Source: Bacteroidales bacterium (lineage in GTDB: Bacteria > Bacteroidota > Bacteroidia > Bacteroidales > UBA932). Taken from it: a stretch of DNA of 32,532 nucleotides. Shown here one piece after another: positions 22,656 to 30,960 of this stretch. The notes below the pieces were generated by a model, which did not search any database, was not told the DNA's origin, and saw nothing but the letters and a program-made list of their open reading frames with translations. Numbering within the stretch: position 1 is the first letter of the stretch; every line of letters begins with the position of its first letter. The stretch spans positions 1 through 32,532 of the forward strand of contig JAEETO010000016.1 in NCBI GenBank assembly GCA_016290385.1, in the 5' to 3' direction. Both the position numbers and the translations under genes were made by a program.

Positions 22656-23354
22656 ATGAACGAACGAATCCTGATGATTGAAACCAGCACCGAGTGCTGC
22701 TCCGTGGCCCTGTCGGAAGGCGGGCGGATCCTGGCCTCCCGGATCGACGAAACGCCCCGGATGCAGTCGTCCATGCTGGCGCCTTATATCGTGGAAGTAC
22801 TTGAGGAAGCCGGCCTGCGCGCCGCTGATCTCGATGCCGTGGCCGTCAGCGAAGGCCCTGGCTCCTACACCGGTCTCCGGGTCGGCGTCTCGACCGCCAA
22901 AGGCATCTGCTTCGGTGCCGGCCTTCCCCTCATCGGGGTCGATACCCTGCAGATTCTCGCCTGCCAGGCCCTCCCCGTCATCCCGGGCTTGATCCGGGAT
23001 CTCCACCGCATCATTTCTTTTCTCGATGCCCGCCGCATGGAAGTCTATGCCGCTACTTTCGATGCCGAAGGCCGCAAGTGCAGTGATACCGCCGCCGTCA
23101 TCCTGGACGAAACAAGCTACCAGGAAGAGCTGGCGGCCGGACCCGTGCTCTTCATCGGCACAGGCGTAGAAAAGTTCCAGGCCATCTGCCAACATCCCAA
23201 CGCCCGTTTCCAGCCCTGCTTCCCACTGGCCACCGCCATGCTGAAACCTGCGCTGGCAGCCCTGCAAAAAAAAGAGTTCAAAGACGTTGCGTACTTTGAA
23301 CCCTTCTATCTGAAAGATTTCGCTCCCGGCGTGAGCAAGCACGCCATCCTCTGA
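22656..23354 (+). CDS. tsaB: tRNA threonylcarbamoyladenosine biosynthesis protein TsaB
   Basis: The 232-residue protein is an ASKHA-fold paralogue of TsaD that supports t6A modification of ANN-decoding tRNAs. It has MNERILMIETSTECCSVAL at the start, the diagnostic SEGPGSYTGLRVGVSTAKG near residue 67, then GAGLPLIGVDTLQILA and DARRMEVYAATFD. Between the last two lies VIPGLIRDLH, encoded by one arm of the palindromic repeat also seen in ileS. The ATG at 22656, two bases after the HlyD-like stop, is preferred to an in-frame TTG at 22650. It is probably transcribed with the secretion operon although its role is housekeeping. Its end lies one base from the end of a convergent gene. Confidence 0.93.
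   Translation: MNERILMIETSTECCSVALSEGGRILASRIDETPRMQSSMLAPYIVEVLEEAGLRAADLDAVAVSEGPGSYTGLRVGVSTAKGICFGAGLPLIGVDTLQILACQALPVIPGLIRDLHRIISFLDARRMEVYAATFDAEGRKCSDTAAVILDETSYQEELAAGPVLFIGTGVEKFQAICQHPNARFQPCFPLATAMLKPALAALQKKEFKDVAYFEPFYLKDFAPGVSKHAIL
22976..23002. repeat. Single arm of the palindromic repeat inside tsaB
   Basis: The 27 bases match the second arm of the ileS repeat at 24 of 27 positions, and the three differences keep the internal hairpin pairing (CCCGG/CCGGG type). It encodes VIPGLIRDL in TsaB. Confidence 0.75.
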
Positions 23355-23355
23355 G

Positions 23356-24492
23356 CTACAGGCTTTTCCGGATCAGCGCTTCGAGCGCATCCTTGTCGAA
23401 GACATCCGTTCCCACGATATCGCCGGAACGGTCGAAGACAAACATCGTCGGAATCTTGGTCACATTGTAGGAGATCACGGCCGGCGACTGGACACCGAGG
23501 CCGTCGTTGACGTTGATCCAGGGCAGGCCCTGGCTGCTGACGGTGGCAGCCCAGCTGGGCTTGTCGACGTCAAGGCTGACCTGATAGATTTCCAGCCCCC
23601 TGTCGTGGTATTTCTGATAGATATCCATCAGGTCCACGTTGAACATCTTGTGTTCGGTCTGTCCCACGTTCCAGAAGGAGAGGATCAGCACCTTGCCCTT
23701 CTGGTCGGAGAGCATCTGCGTCTCGCCGTCCATGTCGGGCATCACCAGGTCGGGGAAGCTGATAACATCCACGTCGCCGAAACGGGAGGAGAATTCCAGT
23801 TCACGCTGACGGGCATCGACCGCGTCACGCAAGGCCAGCACATATTCCGATTTCGGATAGACCAGCGTGAGGGAATCGAGCGTATTCTTGAACAGCACGG
23901 CATCGGTCTGCTGGCCGAACACAGGCAGGTCGTCCGAGAATTTCTGGAACAGGACCACGGCGGAAGTGATAGACTTGGGATGCGTCACGACATACTTGAT
24001 GGCCTGCCGCTTGTAATCGACATAGCACTTGCTCAGCCGGGTATTCACCTCATGGATCTCAGCCTCAGGTGTGTCGTCGTTGACGGTTTCCGATATGGCA
24101 GCCATCTCGGCGGCCGCTTCGGAAAAGGCGGAGTTGACCTCCTGGAACAAAGTGGATTCTTCGGAACCCGTGATGGTGAACTGGCCGGAGGCGGGCACGG
24201 TAATGGTTACCTTGTCGGAAGGACGCAGGATCATCGAGGCCACCGGACTGCCGCCCAGATAGATGTAGTAGAAATACGGATCGTTGCCGGTCAGCTTCAC
24301 TTTGTAGTTAAAGCGTCCTGAAGCGTCGGTCTTGATGGTGTCGACCACTGCCAGGCGGTTGTAGTTGAGTTTCTGGAGCACCACGGAAGAATCCTTGGCA
24401 TTCTCGATGGTGGCGCTGATCTGCGCGACCGGGGTTTTGTCGCAGGCGGCCAGCAGGCCCAGTGCGGCAAAGAAGAGGAGGATACGTTTCAT
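23356..24492 (-). CDS. TlpA-like thioredoxin-fold lipoprotein lacking the CxxC motif
   Basis: The 378-residue protein has a lipoprotein signal (MKRILLFFAALGLLAAC, Cys17), an N-terminal DUF4369-like beta domain (about 20-115), a helical middle, and a C-terminal thioredoxin/TlpA fold (about 235-378). The usual FWASWCGPCR is replaced by FWNVGQTEHK near residue 273, so both redox Cys are missing. The fold's cis-Pro is kept in VTKIPTMFVFD. It is therefore unlikely to be a thiol oxidoreductase and may bind a partner or ligand instead. The ATG at 24492 is chosen over an upstream GTG for the signal peptide; it begins eight bases after the HIT gene stop, in the greA-HIT operon. It is a paralogue of the gene at 10105-11217, which keeps its Cys pair. 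Confidence 0.87.
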   Translation of the reverse strand: MKRILLFFAALGLLAACDKTPVAQISATIENAKDSSVVLQKLNYNRLAVVDTIKTDASGRFNYKVKLTGNDPYFYYIYLGGSPVASMILRPSDKVTITVPASGQFTITGSEESTLFQEVNSAFSEAAAEMAAISETVNDDTPEAEIHEVNTRLSKCYVDYKRQAIKYVVTHPKSITSAVVLFQKFSDDLPVFGQQTDAVLFKNTLDSLTLVYPKSEYVLALRDAVDARQRELEFSSRFGDVDVISFPDLVMPDMDGETQMLSDQKGKVLILSFWNVGQTEHKMFNVDLMDIYQKYHDRGLEIYQVSLDVDKPSWAATVSSQGLPWINVNDGLGVQSPAVISYNVTKIPTMFVFDRSGDIVGTDVFDKDALEALIRKSL

Positions 24493-24500
24493 GGTCAGGC

Positions 24501-24902
24501 TCACTGGGCTTGGAAGGCGGCGGCGATCGACGCGGCGATGGCGGCGAACTGCTCAGGCTTGAGTTGTTTCTTTTCTTTGCGGAAATCCATGTCACCCTCG
24601 GTCTGGAGCGGTACCAGATGGATATGGGCGTGAGGAACTTCCATGCCAAGCACGGCGACGCCCACCCGCTTGCACGGGACGGCGGCCTTGACAGCCCTGG
24701 CCACCTTGGCAGCGAACTGCCAGAGTCCGGCATAGGTCTCTTCGTCCAGGTCAAAGATGTAGTCGACCTCTTTCTTGGGAATGACAAGGGTATGTCCTTC
24801 CATCAGCGGATTGATGTCGAGGAAGGCGTAGTAGCGGTCATCCTCGGCTACTTTCCAGGAAGGGATCTCGCCCGCGACGATGCGGCTGAAAATGGATGCC
24901 AT
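24501..24902 (-). CDS. HIT family nucleotide hydrolase/transferase
   Basis: The 133-residue cytoplasmic protein is a HINT-type histidine triad protein. It has IFSRIVAGEIPSWKVAEDD at the start, LDINPLMEGHTLVIPKKEVDY near residue 28, and the catalytic triad motif HAHIHLVP near 91. The family hydrolyses nucleotide phosphoramidates and related adenylates; the natural substrate is unknown. It starts two bases after the greA stop and is followed by the CxxC-less lipoprotein, so the three are one operon. The C-terminus is Ala-rich and helical, as is common. Confidence 0.93.
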   Translation of the reverse strand: MASIFSRIVAGEIPSWKVAEDDRYYAFLDINPLMEGHTLVIPKKEVDYIFDLDEETYAGLWQFAAKVARAVKAAVPCKRVGVAVLGMEVPHAHIHLVPLQTEGDMDFRKEKKQLKPEQFAAIAASIAAAFQAQ

Positions 24903-24904
24903 GG

Positions 24905-25375
24905 CTAGATGGAGATTTCGAGAATTTCAAACTTGATGGTGCCGGACGGCACGGTGACTTCGACCACGTCGCCCTTGTGGTGGCCCATCAGGGCCTTGCC
25001 GATCGGTGTGGTCATGGCCAGCTTGCCTTGCAGGATGTTGGCCTCGCTTTCGCCCACAAAAGTGTACGAAACGGTCGCGCCGTTGCCCAGATTCTTCAAC
25101 TTGACCTTCGTCAGCATCTGGACCGTATCGGTGTTGATCTTCGATTCGTCGATGACCTTGGCGTTGGCGATCAGGTCCTGCATCTTGCTGATCTTCAGCT
25201 CGAGCATGCCCTGCGCTTCGCGCGCCGCATCGTATTCCGCATTCTCCGACAGGTCACCCTTGTCGCGCGCTTCGGCGATGGCTCTGGAAATGACAGGACG
25301 CTCGGCAATCATGGCTGCCAGCTCTTCCCGCAATTTGTCGAGCCCTTCTTGAGTAACGTAATGTGCTTCTCCCAT
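24905..25375 (-). CDS. greA: Transcription elongation factor GreA
   Basis: The 156-residue protein has the GreA/GreB layout. An N-terminal coiled coil (about 5-75) carries the acidic tip motif KGDLSENAEYDAAREAQ, which enters the polymerase channel to stimulate transcript cleavage. A C-terminal FKBP-like domain follows, with the signature ISTxSPIGKAL-like MTTPIGKALMGHHKGD. The start at 25375 fits the family N-terminus (MGEAHYVTQEGLDKLREEL); an upstream in-frame extension lacks an ATG. The leader of about 60 bases contains a TATATTTG box, an 18-residue upstream ORF and a hairpin with a U-rich tail. It leads the operon with the HIT gene. Confidence 0.95.
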   Translation of the reverse strand: MGEAHYVTQEGLDKLREELAAMIAERPVISRAIAEARDKGDLSENAEYDAAREAQGMLELKISKMQDLIANAKVIDESKINTDTVQMLTKVKLKNLGNGATVSYTFVGESEANILQGKLAMTTPIGKALMGHHKGDVVEVTVPSGTIKFEILEISI

Positions 25376-25376
25376 T

Positions 25377-25433
25377 TTAAAAACAGTTAAAAAGAAAAGA
25401 ATCCCATCCTTGTGGGACCCTTTCAACGTTCAT
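25377..25433 (-). CDS. Upstream ORF in the greA leader (18 residues)
   Basis: An ATG about nine bases after the greA -7 box opens the frame MNVERVPQGWDSFLFNCF, which stops one base before the greA ATG. The codons span the leader hairpin. Its position suggests a regulatory leader peptide or translational coupling; chance cannot be excluded. Confidence 0.4.
   Translation of the reverse strand: MNVERVPQGWDSFLFNCF
25388..25417 (-). terminator. Hairpin and U-rich tail in the greA leader
   Basis: On the minus strand TCCCA-CAAGGA-TGGGA (25417-25402) is followed by TTCTTTTCTTTTT. It lies after the greA promoter box and before its ATG, so it is either the ribF terminator, a greA attenuator, or both. 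Confidence 0.5.
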
Positions 25434-25441
25434 TATTTCTG

Positions 25442-25449
25442 CAAATATA
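25442..25449 (-). promoter_or_regulatory. -7 promoter box of greA
   Basis: TATATTTG on the minus strand matches TAnnTTTG and lies in the gap after ribF, 66 bases before the greA ATG. Confidence 0.6.
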
Positions 25450-25458
25450 CAAATAATT

Positions 25459-26352
25459 TTATACAACCACAATTTCACCAGCCTTTTTGCAGTCGACGAA
25501 CAATTGTTCCTTGAGCTGTTCCAGCGAATCGAAACGCCGCTCTTCGCGGAGCCGCGCACAGAATTCGATATCAAGGTCCAGCCCGTAGATCTCCTGGTCG
25601 AAGCCGAGGATGTGCGTCTCGATGGTCCGGGCGCCACCTGCACCCACGGTAGGCCGCAAGCCGATGTTGCAAACGCCCTTGTAGGTCTGGCCCAGCACCC
25701 TGGTGCGGACGGCATACACGCCGTCGGCCGGAACAAGTTTCAGGGGCTCATAGAGCTGCATGTTGGCGGTTGGAAAGCCGATCGTGCGTCCGATGCGGTT
25801 GCCCGCCACCACCACGCCGTGCAGGCCATAACGATAGCCCAGCATTTTGTTGGCAAGCGCCACATCGCCCGCGAAGAGCGCGCGACGGATCTGCGTGGAA
25901 CTCACCACGACATCCAGCCCTTCAGAAAACGCCTCAACCCGTACCGGCGTCAAGCCGCAGTGCGTCACGGTCTCCATCATCTCATCGGTCGAAGCAAAGG
26001 CATCGTGGCCCAGCCGGTGGTCATAACCCAGCACCAGCGCCGTCACGCCCAGCCGGCCGGCCAGATACTCCTTGATAAAGGATTCGGCGGAAAGCCGGCT
26101 GAAGTCACGGTCGAAGGGCAGCACCTCGAAACGGTCCACCCCGTACGACAGGCAGCGCGCCCGCTTCTCCTGCAAGGTGGACAGAAGGCGCAAGCGATCG
26201 GCGTCCTGCTGCAGGACACTGCGCGGATGCGGCCAGAAAGTGACCAGCAGGCTCTCCTCCCCCCGCTCACGGGCGACGGCGCACAACCGGTCGATCACTT
26301 GCTTGTGTCCCAGATGTACGCCGTCGAAAAAGCCGGTCGCCGCTACAGCCAT
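25459..26352 (-). CDS. ribF: Bifunctional riboflavin kinase/FAD synthetase
   Basis: The 297-residue cytoplasmic enzyme makes FMN and then FAD from riboflavin. The N-terminal nucleotidyltransferase domain has GFFDGVHLGH near residue 7, TFWPHPRSVL near 38 and VVSSTQIRRAL near 148. The C-terminal kinase domain has GNRIGRTIGFPTANM near 185, GVYAVRT near 211 and NIGLRPTV near 228. The protein starts very close to the first motif and lacks the usual 15-20 residues before it. The only other support for the ATG at 26352 is a ten-base overlap with the upstream glycogen gene, which suggests translational coupling. It is followed by the greA promoter region. Confidence 0.95.
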   Translation of the reverse strand: MAVAATGFFDGVHLGHKQVIDRLCAVARERGEESLLVTFWPHPRSVLQQDADRLRLLSTLQEKRARCLSYGVDRFEVLPFDRDFSRLSAESFIKEYLAGRLGVTALVLGYDHRLGHDAFASTDEMMETVTHCGLTPVRVEAFSEGLDVVVSSTQIRRALFAGDVALANKMLGYRYGLHGVVVAGNRIGRTIGFPTANMQLYEPLKLVPADGVYAVRTRVLGQTYKGVCNIGLRPTVGAGGARTIETHILGFDQEIYGLDLDIEFCARLREERRFDSLEQLKEQLFVDCKKAGEIVVV

Positions 26353-29300
26353 TTCACCAATTCAAAGTCCTGACGGTGCGGCAGGTCGGGATTCTTGGCG
26401 AAGATGCGGGCGGCCGTTTCGTAGGTACCCGAAATCTCCGGCATCACCTCAGCGCAGTACGAAGCGACGCCCACGTCAGAACTCTTGAGCTTGAACGGAT
26501 AGACACCCACGATGTGGTGTTCGCCCTTGGCATTGACTTCGGTGAGCAGGATTTCGGCGCCGAGGTCTTCCGGATCGAGGTCGCCGATTGAGAGCACGAG
26601 TTCAGCATTGTACGACTGTCCCAGCATGAAGGAGGAATGCGCGATGGACGGGCGCGTGAACGAGACGACCTCGATATGCGGCCACTCGCGGCGGACCCGT
26701 TTCTTCCAGAAAGCGATCTCCCGGGCCAGGGCGTAGTCATCGGCCAGCAGCCGGTCGACCCGTTCCTTCAGCGGCTCGTAATACTGTTTGCAGTAGTCCG
26801 ACATCATCCGGTTGGTGGTGAAGTTGCAGGCTACCAGCGCCACGGTATTCTTGATGGTTTCGATCCAGGTCTTGGAAATGCCGAAGTTATCCTTGTCGTA
26901 GAAGCTCGGCACGATCTCGGTCTCCAAGATGTTGTAGATGGTGGAGGAATCGAGGTCATCCTGGAAGGACTGGTTGTCGTAGGTCCGCTCCATCTTGAGG
27001 GCCCAGCCGGCACCCGGCTTGTAGCCTTCCACCCACCAGCCGTCGAGCACGGAGAAGTGCATGACACCGTTCATCACGGCCTTCTCGCCGCTGGTGCCTG
27101 AAGCTTCCTGCGGACGGGTCGGGTTGTTCATCCACACGTCCACGCCCTGCACGAGCAGCTTGGCGATCGTGATGTCGTAGTTGGGCACGAACACGATCTT
27201 GCCCAGGAACTGCGGCATCTTCGAGATGTCGATGATCCGTTTGATCAGGTCCTGGCCGGCCTTGTCGGCGGGGTGCGCCTTGCCGGCGAAGAGGAACTGA
27301 ACGGGATGCTGCGGGTTGTTGACGATGTCGTTCAGGCGTTCGAGGTTGCTGAAGAGCAGCGTGGCGCGCTTGTAGGTGGCGAAGCGGCGGGCGAAGCCGA
27401 TGGTCAGGATATCGTCGCGAAGGGTCTTGCGGATCTTCACGATCTCGTGCGGCGAATAATGGTTCGTCAGCGAGGTGTCGGCAATCATCTCCTTCACCCG
27501 GTCGATCAGGCGCTTGCGCAACGTCTGGCGGATGCGCCAGATTTTCTCGTCGGGCACTTCGTAAATGCCTTCGAAGCAACGCTTGTCGTAGTGATGCGTC
27601 TTGAATTCCTTGCCGAACACCTTCTCATGGACTTCCTTCCATTCGGGAGCCGTCCAGGTCGGATAGTGGACACCGTTGGTAACGGAACTCACGTTGAGTT
27701 CTTCCGGCAGGTAGCCGGGCCACATCGGCGCGAAAATCCGCTGGCTCACGCGGCCGTGGAGCCAGCTCACGCCGTTGATTTCCTGCGACAGGTTGGCCGC
27801 CAGGAAACTCATGGAGAATTTCTCGTTCGGATCGTCCACATGGAGCTTGCCCAGGCTCATGAACGTACGCCAGTCAATCTTCATGCGCTCCGGATAGTGC
27901 GAAATGTATACGCGCAGCAGGTCTTCCGTGAAGGCGTCGTGGCCCGCGGGGACCGGAGTATGCGTCGTGAAGAGCGAGGAGGCACGCACCACTTCCAATG
28001 CTTCCGGATACGAGAGGTTGTCGTTCTGGATGAATTCGCGCAGACGCTCAAAACCGTTGAAGGCGGCATGGCCTTCATTGCAGTGGTACACGTCGGCGTC
28101 GAGGCCAAGGGCACGCAGGGCGCGGACACCGCCCACACCCAGCAGGAGCTCCTGTTTGAGACGGTTCTCCCAGTTGCCGCCATAAAGCTGGTGCGTCACC
28201 TCGCGGTCTTCGGGCAGGTTGTCTTCATAGTCGGTATCGAGCAGATAGAGGTCGGTACGGCCCACCTCCACGCGCCAGATACGGGCATTGAGATTACGGC
28301 CCGGGAAGGCGACGCTGATCGTCAGCCAGTTGCCATGTCCGTCACGCACGGGAGAAGCCGGAATCTTGGTGAAATCCTGCGGGGTATAGTCGGCGATCTG
28401 GTCGCCGTAGGCGGAAAGCCGCTGGGTGAAATAGCCGTGGCGGTACAGCAGGCCGATGGCGGTCATGTTGACCTTCATGTCGGAGGCTTCCTTCAGGTAG
28501 TCGCCGGCCAGGATGCCGAGGCCACCGGAATAGATCTTGAGCGAAGTGTCGATGCCGTATTCCATGCAGAAGTACGCGACGCGCGCGCCCTTGCGGGAAT
28601 CTTTCTCTGCCATATAGGCGGAGAATTCAGAATAAACGGCATCGAGACGGGCCAGGAAGGCATCATCCTTTTCGAGCTTGCGATAGAGCTTGAGCGGTAT
28701 CTTGTCGAGAAGCAGGAGCGGGTTGCCGCCCACCTGCTTCCAGAGCAGCGGGTCGATGTCGCGGAAAAGCGTGATAGCCGGCTCGTTCCAGCACCACCAG
28801 AGGTTCTTGGCCAGGGCGTCGAGGTGTTTCAGGCGCTCGGGCAGCTCACGGCTGACGAACACGCTGTTCCACACAGGTCGGTTGGACGTGTAGAGGTCGT
28901 ATTCGTGCGGTTCGTCGTCAGGCACTTCGGTAAACTCGCCGCGGACGGCCTGCACCTTGTCGATGGCCTTGGTATAGGCTTCTTCGTAATAGACGATGTT
29001 GTTGCGCCACAAGGCGATCTCGGAGACTTTCTTGGCGTTCTCGCGGTAGTCTTTGCGGCCTTCGTCCGACAGTTCCGCCACTTCGCGGATGCGGTCGACG
29101 ACGCGGTCGGCCACTTCACTGTAGTTGGCGTCGTTGCGATAGATGACGGTGATGCCCGGATGCGGTTCTTCGCAATGGTCTTTCACCCACTGGCCGAAAC
29201 CGGCAAGCGAAGTGGTCGTGGTCGGCACGCTGAAGGCCAGCGATTCGAGCGGGGTGTAGCCCCACGGCTCGTAATACGAAGGGAAGACCGTCAGGTCCAT

Positions 29301-30599
29301 GCCGATCAGCAGATCATAGTAACGCATGTTGAACACGCCGTCGTCGCCGTTCAGGTAGGTAGGAACGAAGAACACGTCCACCTTGGAACCGGCCTGGTTG
29401 TTCAGGTTGCGGCTGCGGAGGCTGCGCATCACGATGTCGTAGTCGTCCATCAGGTAGTGACTGGTCTGCGTGGTGTAGTTGCTGCCGTTTCCACCCAGCT
29501 TGGCGAGCAACTCCTTGTCGGGGCCGTTGTTGCCCGAGGGAACCAGGATGAAGGCCACGATACGGCGGCCCGCATAGTCATTGTTGGCCAGACGGCCCAG
29601 TGCATCGACGAAGATGTCGATGCCTTTGTTGCTGTATTCGTAGCGGCCGCCGATGGCCACCAGGATGCTGTCGGCCGGCATTGCTTCGTCCGCCATGGTC
29701 GAAGCCACTTCGAGGAGTTTCTTGCGGGCATTCTTGCGGGCCTTCTCGTAGTGCGCCGCATCGGGCGTGATGCTGTTTTCAAAGCCGTTCGGGGTGATGA
29801 CGTCGCATTCGCGTCCCAGGAACTGTCGGCACTCGCGCGACGTGATGGCGCTCACCGTCGTGAAGACGTCTGCGGCCGTGGCCGTGGCCTTCTCGAGCGA
29901 ATGGCGCGATACCACGCCGTATTCATGGGCGAGACGGTCGGCGTCGAGGGTTTCCAGCCCGTCGTAGAGCGGGATGTTCTTGCCGGCCACGCAGCGGCCG
30001 ATGACCGTGGCGTGGGTCGTGAAGATCGTGCCGATCGGCAGGTTCGACATCTTGACGTAGAGGAGGCCGGCGCCGGTCATCCACTCGTGGAACTGGGCGA
30101 CGACTTTCTCGTGCGGCTTCACGTAGTAGCGCACGAAACTCTCGATAACCTTGCCCGACGCATAGCCGAACAAGGCGGACTCCACGTAGTCCCAGTTGCC
30201 GCTGAGCGAGTCCACGCCAAATCGGTTCCAGAGTTCAGTCAGGATATCGTCCTTGCGGCCGATGAAGGTCGTGAAGTCGACCAGGATTGCCACCGGGCTG
30301 CCGGCAACATTCCAGTGGCCGATCCGCAGACGCAGTCCCTCCTTGGCAGCAGCCTGCCGCCAGGAGCGGAACAACGAAGGGTCTTCCGAGAATTCCGGGT
30401 TCTGACGGACGTCTCGCCAGACATCGGGGCCGATGTGGATATGATGGTTCTTCTTGAAAGAAGTACTGAGATACAGGGCCTTGGTGGCAATAACGGTGTG
30501 TATTCCGCCTACCTTGTTGCAAACTTCCCAACTGGTCTCAAACAGGTAGTCGGGCATCGTGTAGGACGTGTTTGCAGCGTCATTCTTTTTTATTTCCAT
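26343..30599 (-). CDS. Glycogen synthase (GT3) fused to alpha-glucan phosphorylase (GT35)
   Basis: The 1418-residue cytoplasmic protein joins two glycogen enzymes. Residues about 15-560 match the eukaryotic-type glycogen synthase family GT3: LFETSWEVCNKVGGIHTVI, FTTHATVIGR, FTTVSAIT and FPSYYEPWGYTPLESLA. Residues about 590-690 are a DUF3417-like lead-in (HLDALAKNLWWCWN), and about 700-1300 an alpha-glucan phosphorylase: VAYFCMEYGID, YSGGLGILAGDYLKEASD, SSVTNGVH and the PLP-binding region EASGTSGEKAVMNGV, with the Lys near 1172. In Bacteroidota these activities are often adjacent or fused; this fusion is a recognised arrangement. It couples synthesis and breakdown of storage glucan. The gene has a TATTTTTG box 29 bases upstream. 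It overlaps ribF by ten bases. Confidence 0.94.
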   Translation of the reverse strand: MEIKKNDAANTSYTMPDYLFETSWEVCNKVGGIHTVIATKALYLSTSFKKNHHIHIGPDVWRDVRQNPEFSEDPSLFRSWRQAAAKEGLRLRIGHWNVAGSPVAILVDFTTFIGRKDDILTELWNRFGVDSLSGNWDYVESALFGYASGKVIESFVRYYVKPHEKVVAQFHEWMTGAGLLYVKMSNLPIGTIFTTHATVIGRCVAGKNIPLYDGLETLDADRLAHEYGVVSRHSLEKATATAADVFTTVSAITSRECRQFLGRECDVITPNGFENSITPDAAHYEKARKNARKKLLEVASTMADEAMPADSILVAIGGRYEYSNKGIDIFVDALGRLANNDYAGRRIVAFILVPSGNNGPDKELLAKLGGNGSNYTTQTSHYLMDDYDIVMRSLRSRNLNNQAGSKVDVFFVPTYLNGDDGVFNMRYYDLLIGMDLTVFPSYYEPWGYTPLESLAFSVPTTTTSLAGFGQWVKDHCEEPHPGITVIYRNDANYSEVADRVVDRIREVAELSDEGRKDYRENAKKVSEIALWRNNIVYYEEAYTKAIDKVQAVRGEFTEVPDDEPHEYDLYTSNRPVWNSVFVSRELPERLKHLDALAKNLWWCWNEPAITLFRDIDPLLWKQVGGNPLLLLDKIPLKLYRKLEKDDAFLARLDAVYSEFSAYMAEKDSRKGARVAYFCMEYGIDTSLKIYSGGLGILAGDYLKEASDMKVNMTAIGLLYRHGYFTQRLSAYGDQIADYTPQDFTKIPASPVRDGHGNWLTISVAFPGRNLNARIWRVEVGRTDLYLLDTDYEDNLPEDREVTHQLYGGNWENRLKQELLLGVGGVRALRALGLDADVYHCNEGHAAFNGFERLREFIQNDNLSYPEALEVVRASSLFTTHTPVPAGHDAFTEDLLRVYISHYPERMKIDWRTFMSLGKLHVDDPNEKFSMSFLAANLSQEINGVSWLHGRVSQRIFAPMWPGYLPEELNVSSVTNGVHYPTWTAPEWKEVHEKVFGKEFKTHHYDKRCFEGIYEVPDEKIWRIRQTLRKRLIDRVKEMIADTSLTNHYSPHEIVKIRKTLRDDILTIGFARRFATYKRATLLFSNLERLNDIVNNPQHPVQFLFAGKAHPADKAGQDLIKRIIDISKMPQFLGKIVFVPNYDITIAKLLVQGVDVWMNNPTRPQEASGTSGEKAVMNGVMHFSVLDGWWVEGYKPGAGWALKMERTYDNQSFQDDLDSSTIYNILETEIVPSFYDKDNFGISKTWIETIKNTVALVACNFTTNRMMSDYCKQYYEPLKERVDRLLADDYALAREIAFWKKRVRREWPHIEVVSFTRPSIAHSSFMLGQSYNAELVLSIGDLDPEDLGAEILLTEVNAKGEHHIVGVYPFKLKSSDVGVASYCAEVMPEISGTYETAARIFAKNPDLPHRQDFELVKWL

Positions 30600-30628
30600 T
30601 TTTATTCTATATTTTCCGCATTAAACTG

Positions 30629-30636
30629 CAAAAATA
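30629..30636 (-). promoter_or_regulatory. -7 promoter box of the glycogen gene
   Basis: TATTTTTG on the minus strand matches TAnnTTTG and lies 29 bases before the ATG at 30599. No -33 is evident. Confidence 0.55.
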
Positions 30637-30754
30637 CAAATAATTCCCAATTTTTGCCGTTTCTTTAGGCGGAAAATAAAAACTGCGCCGGCTGGCGCAT
30701 GCCATGGACGATGGACTCTCGGGGCGAATCGTGCCGCATCCGCCTACCGGATGC

Positions 30755-30867
30755 CACAGAATGGCCCTCAGCGTTGCCACAACCATCCTGTGTCCGGGAA
30801 ACTGCTATTTTTGCCCGTATCGTGGCCACAGAATGCCACCCCGCCCCGCCAGCGTCATTCTATGGCC
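30755..30867. repeat. Two related stem-loops sharing the CCACAGAATG arm
   Basis: CACAGAATGG (30755-30764) pairs with CCATCCTGTG (30783-30792) with one mismatch. GGCCACAGAATG (30824-30835) pairs with CATTCTATGGCC (30856-30867) with one mismatch. Loops are 18 and 20 bases. The shared 11-base GCCACAGAATG suggests tandem copies of one palindromic element. Confidence 0.6.
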
Positions 30868-30943
30868 GGATTCTCTTATTGCCCTGCTTGATGGATCTCG
30901 TAGACAGCGGTAACTTGTTTAATTATAAATCTTTAAAACCTAT

Positions 30944-30960
30944 CGGAGAATTTTTCTCCG
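30944..30960 (-). terminator. Hairpin after the interrupted gene
   Basis: CGGAGAA-TTT-TTCTCCG is a perfect seven-pair stem 47 bases beyond the stop of the minus-strand remnant. On the minus strand it is followed by GATAGGTTTT, so the T-run is weak. Confidence 0.4.

Noticed and set aside
27273-30668. Very long open plus-strand frame (1131 codons) opposite the glycogen synthase/phosphorylase gene
   Set aside because: Antisense shadow caused by codon bias; no domain, and it runs through the glycogen gene promoter.
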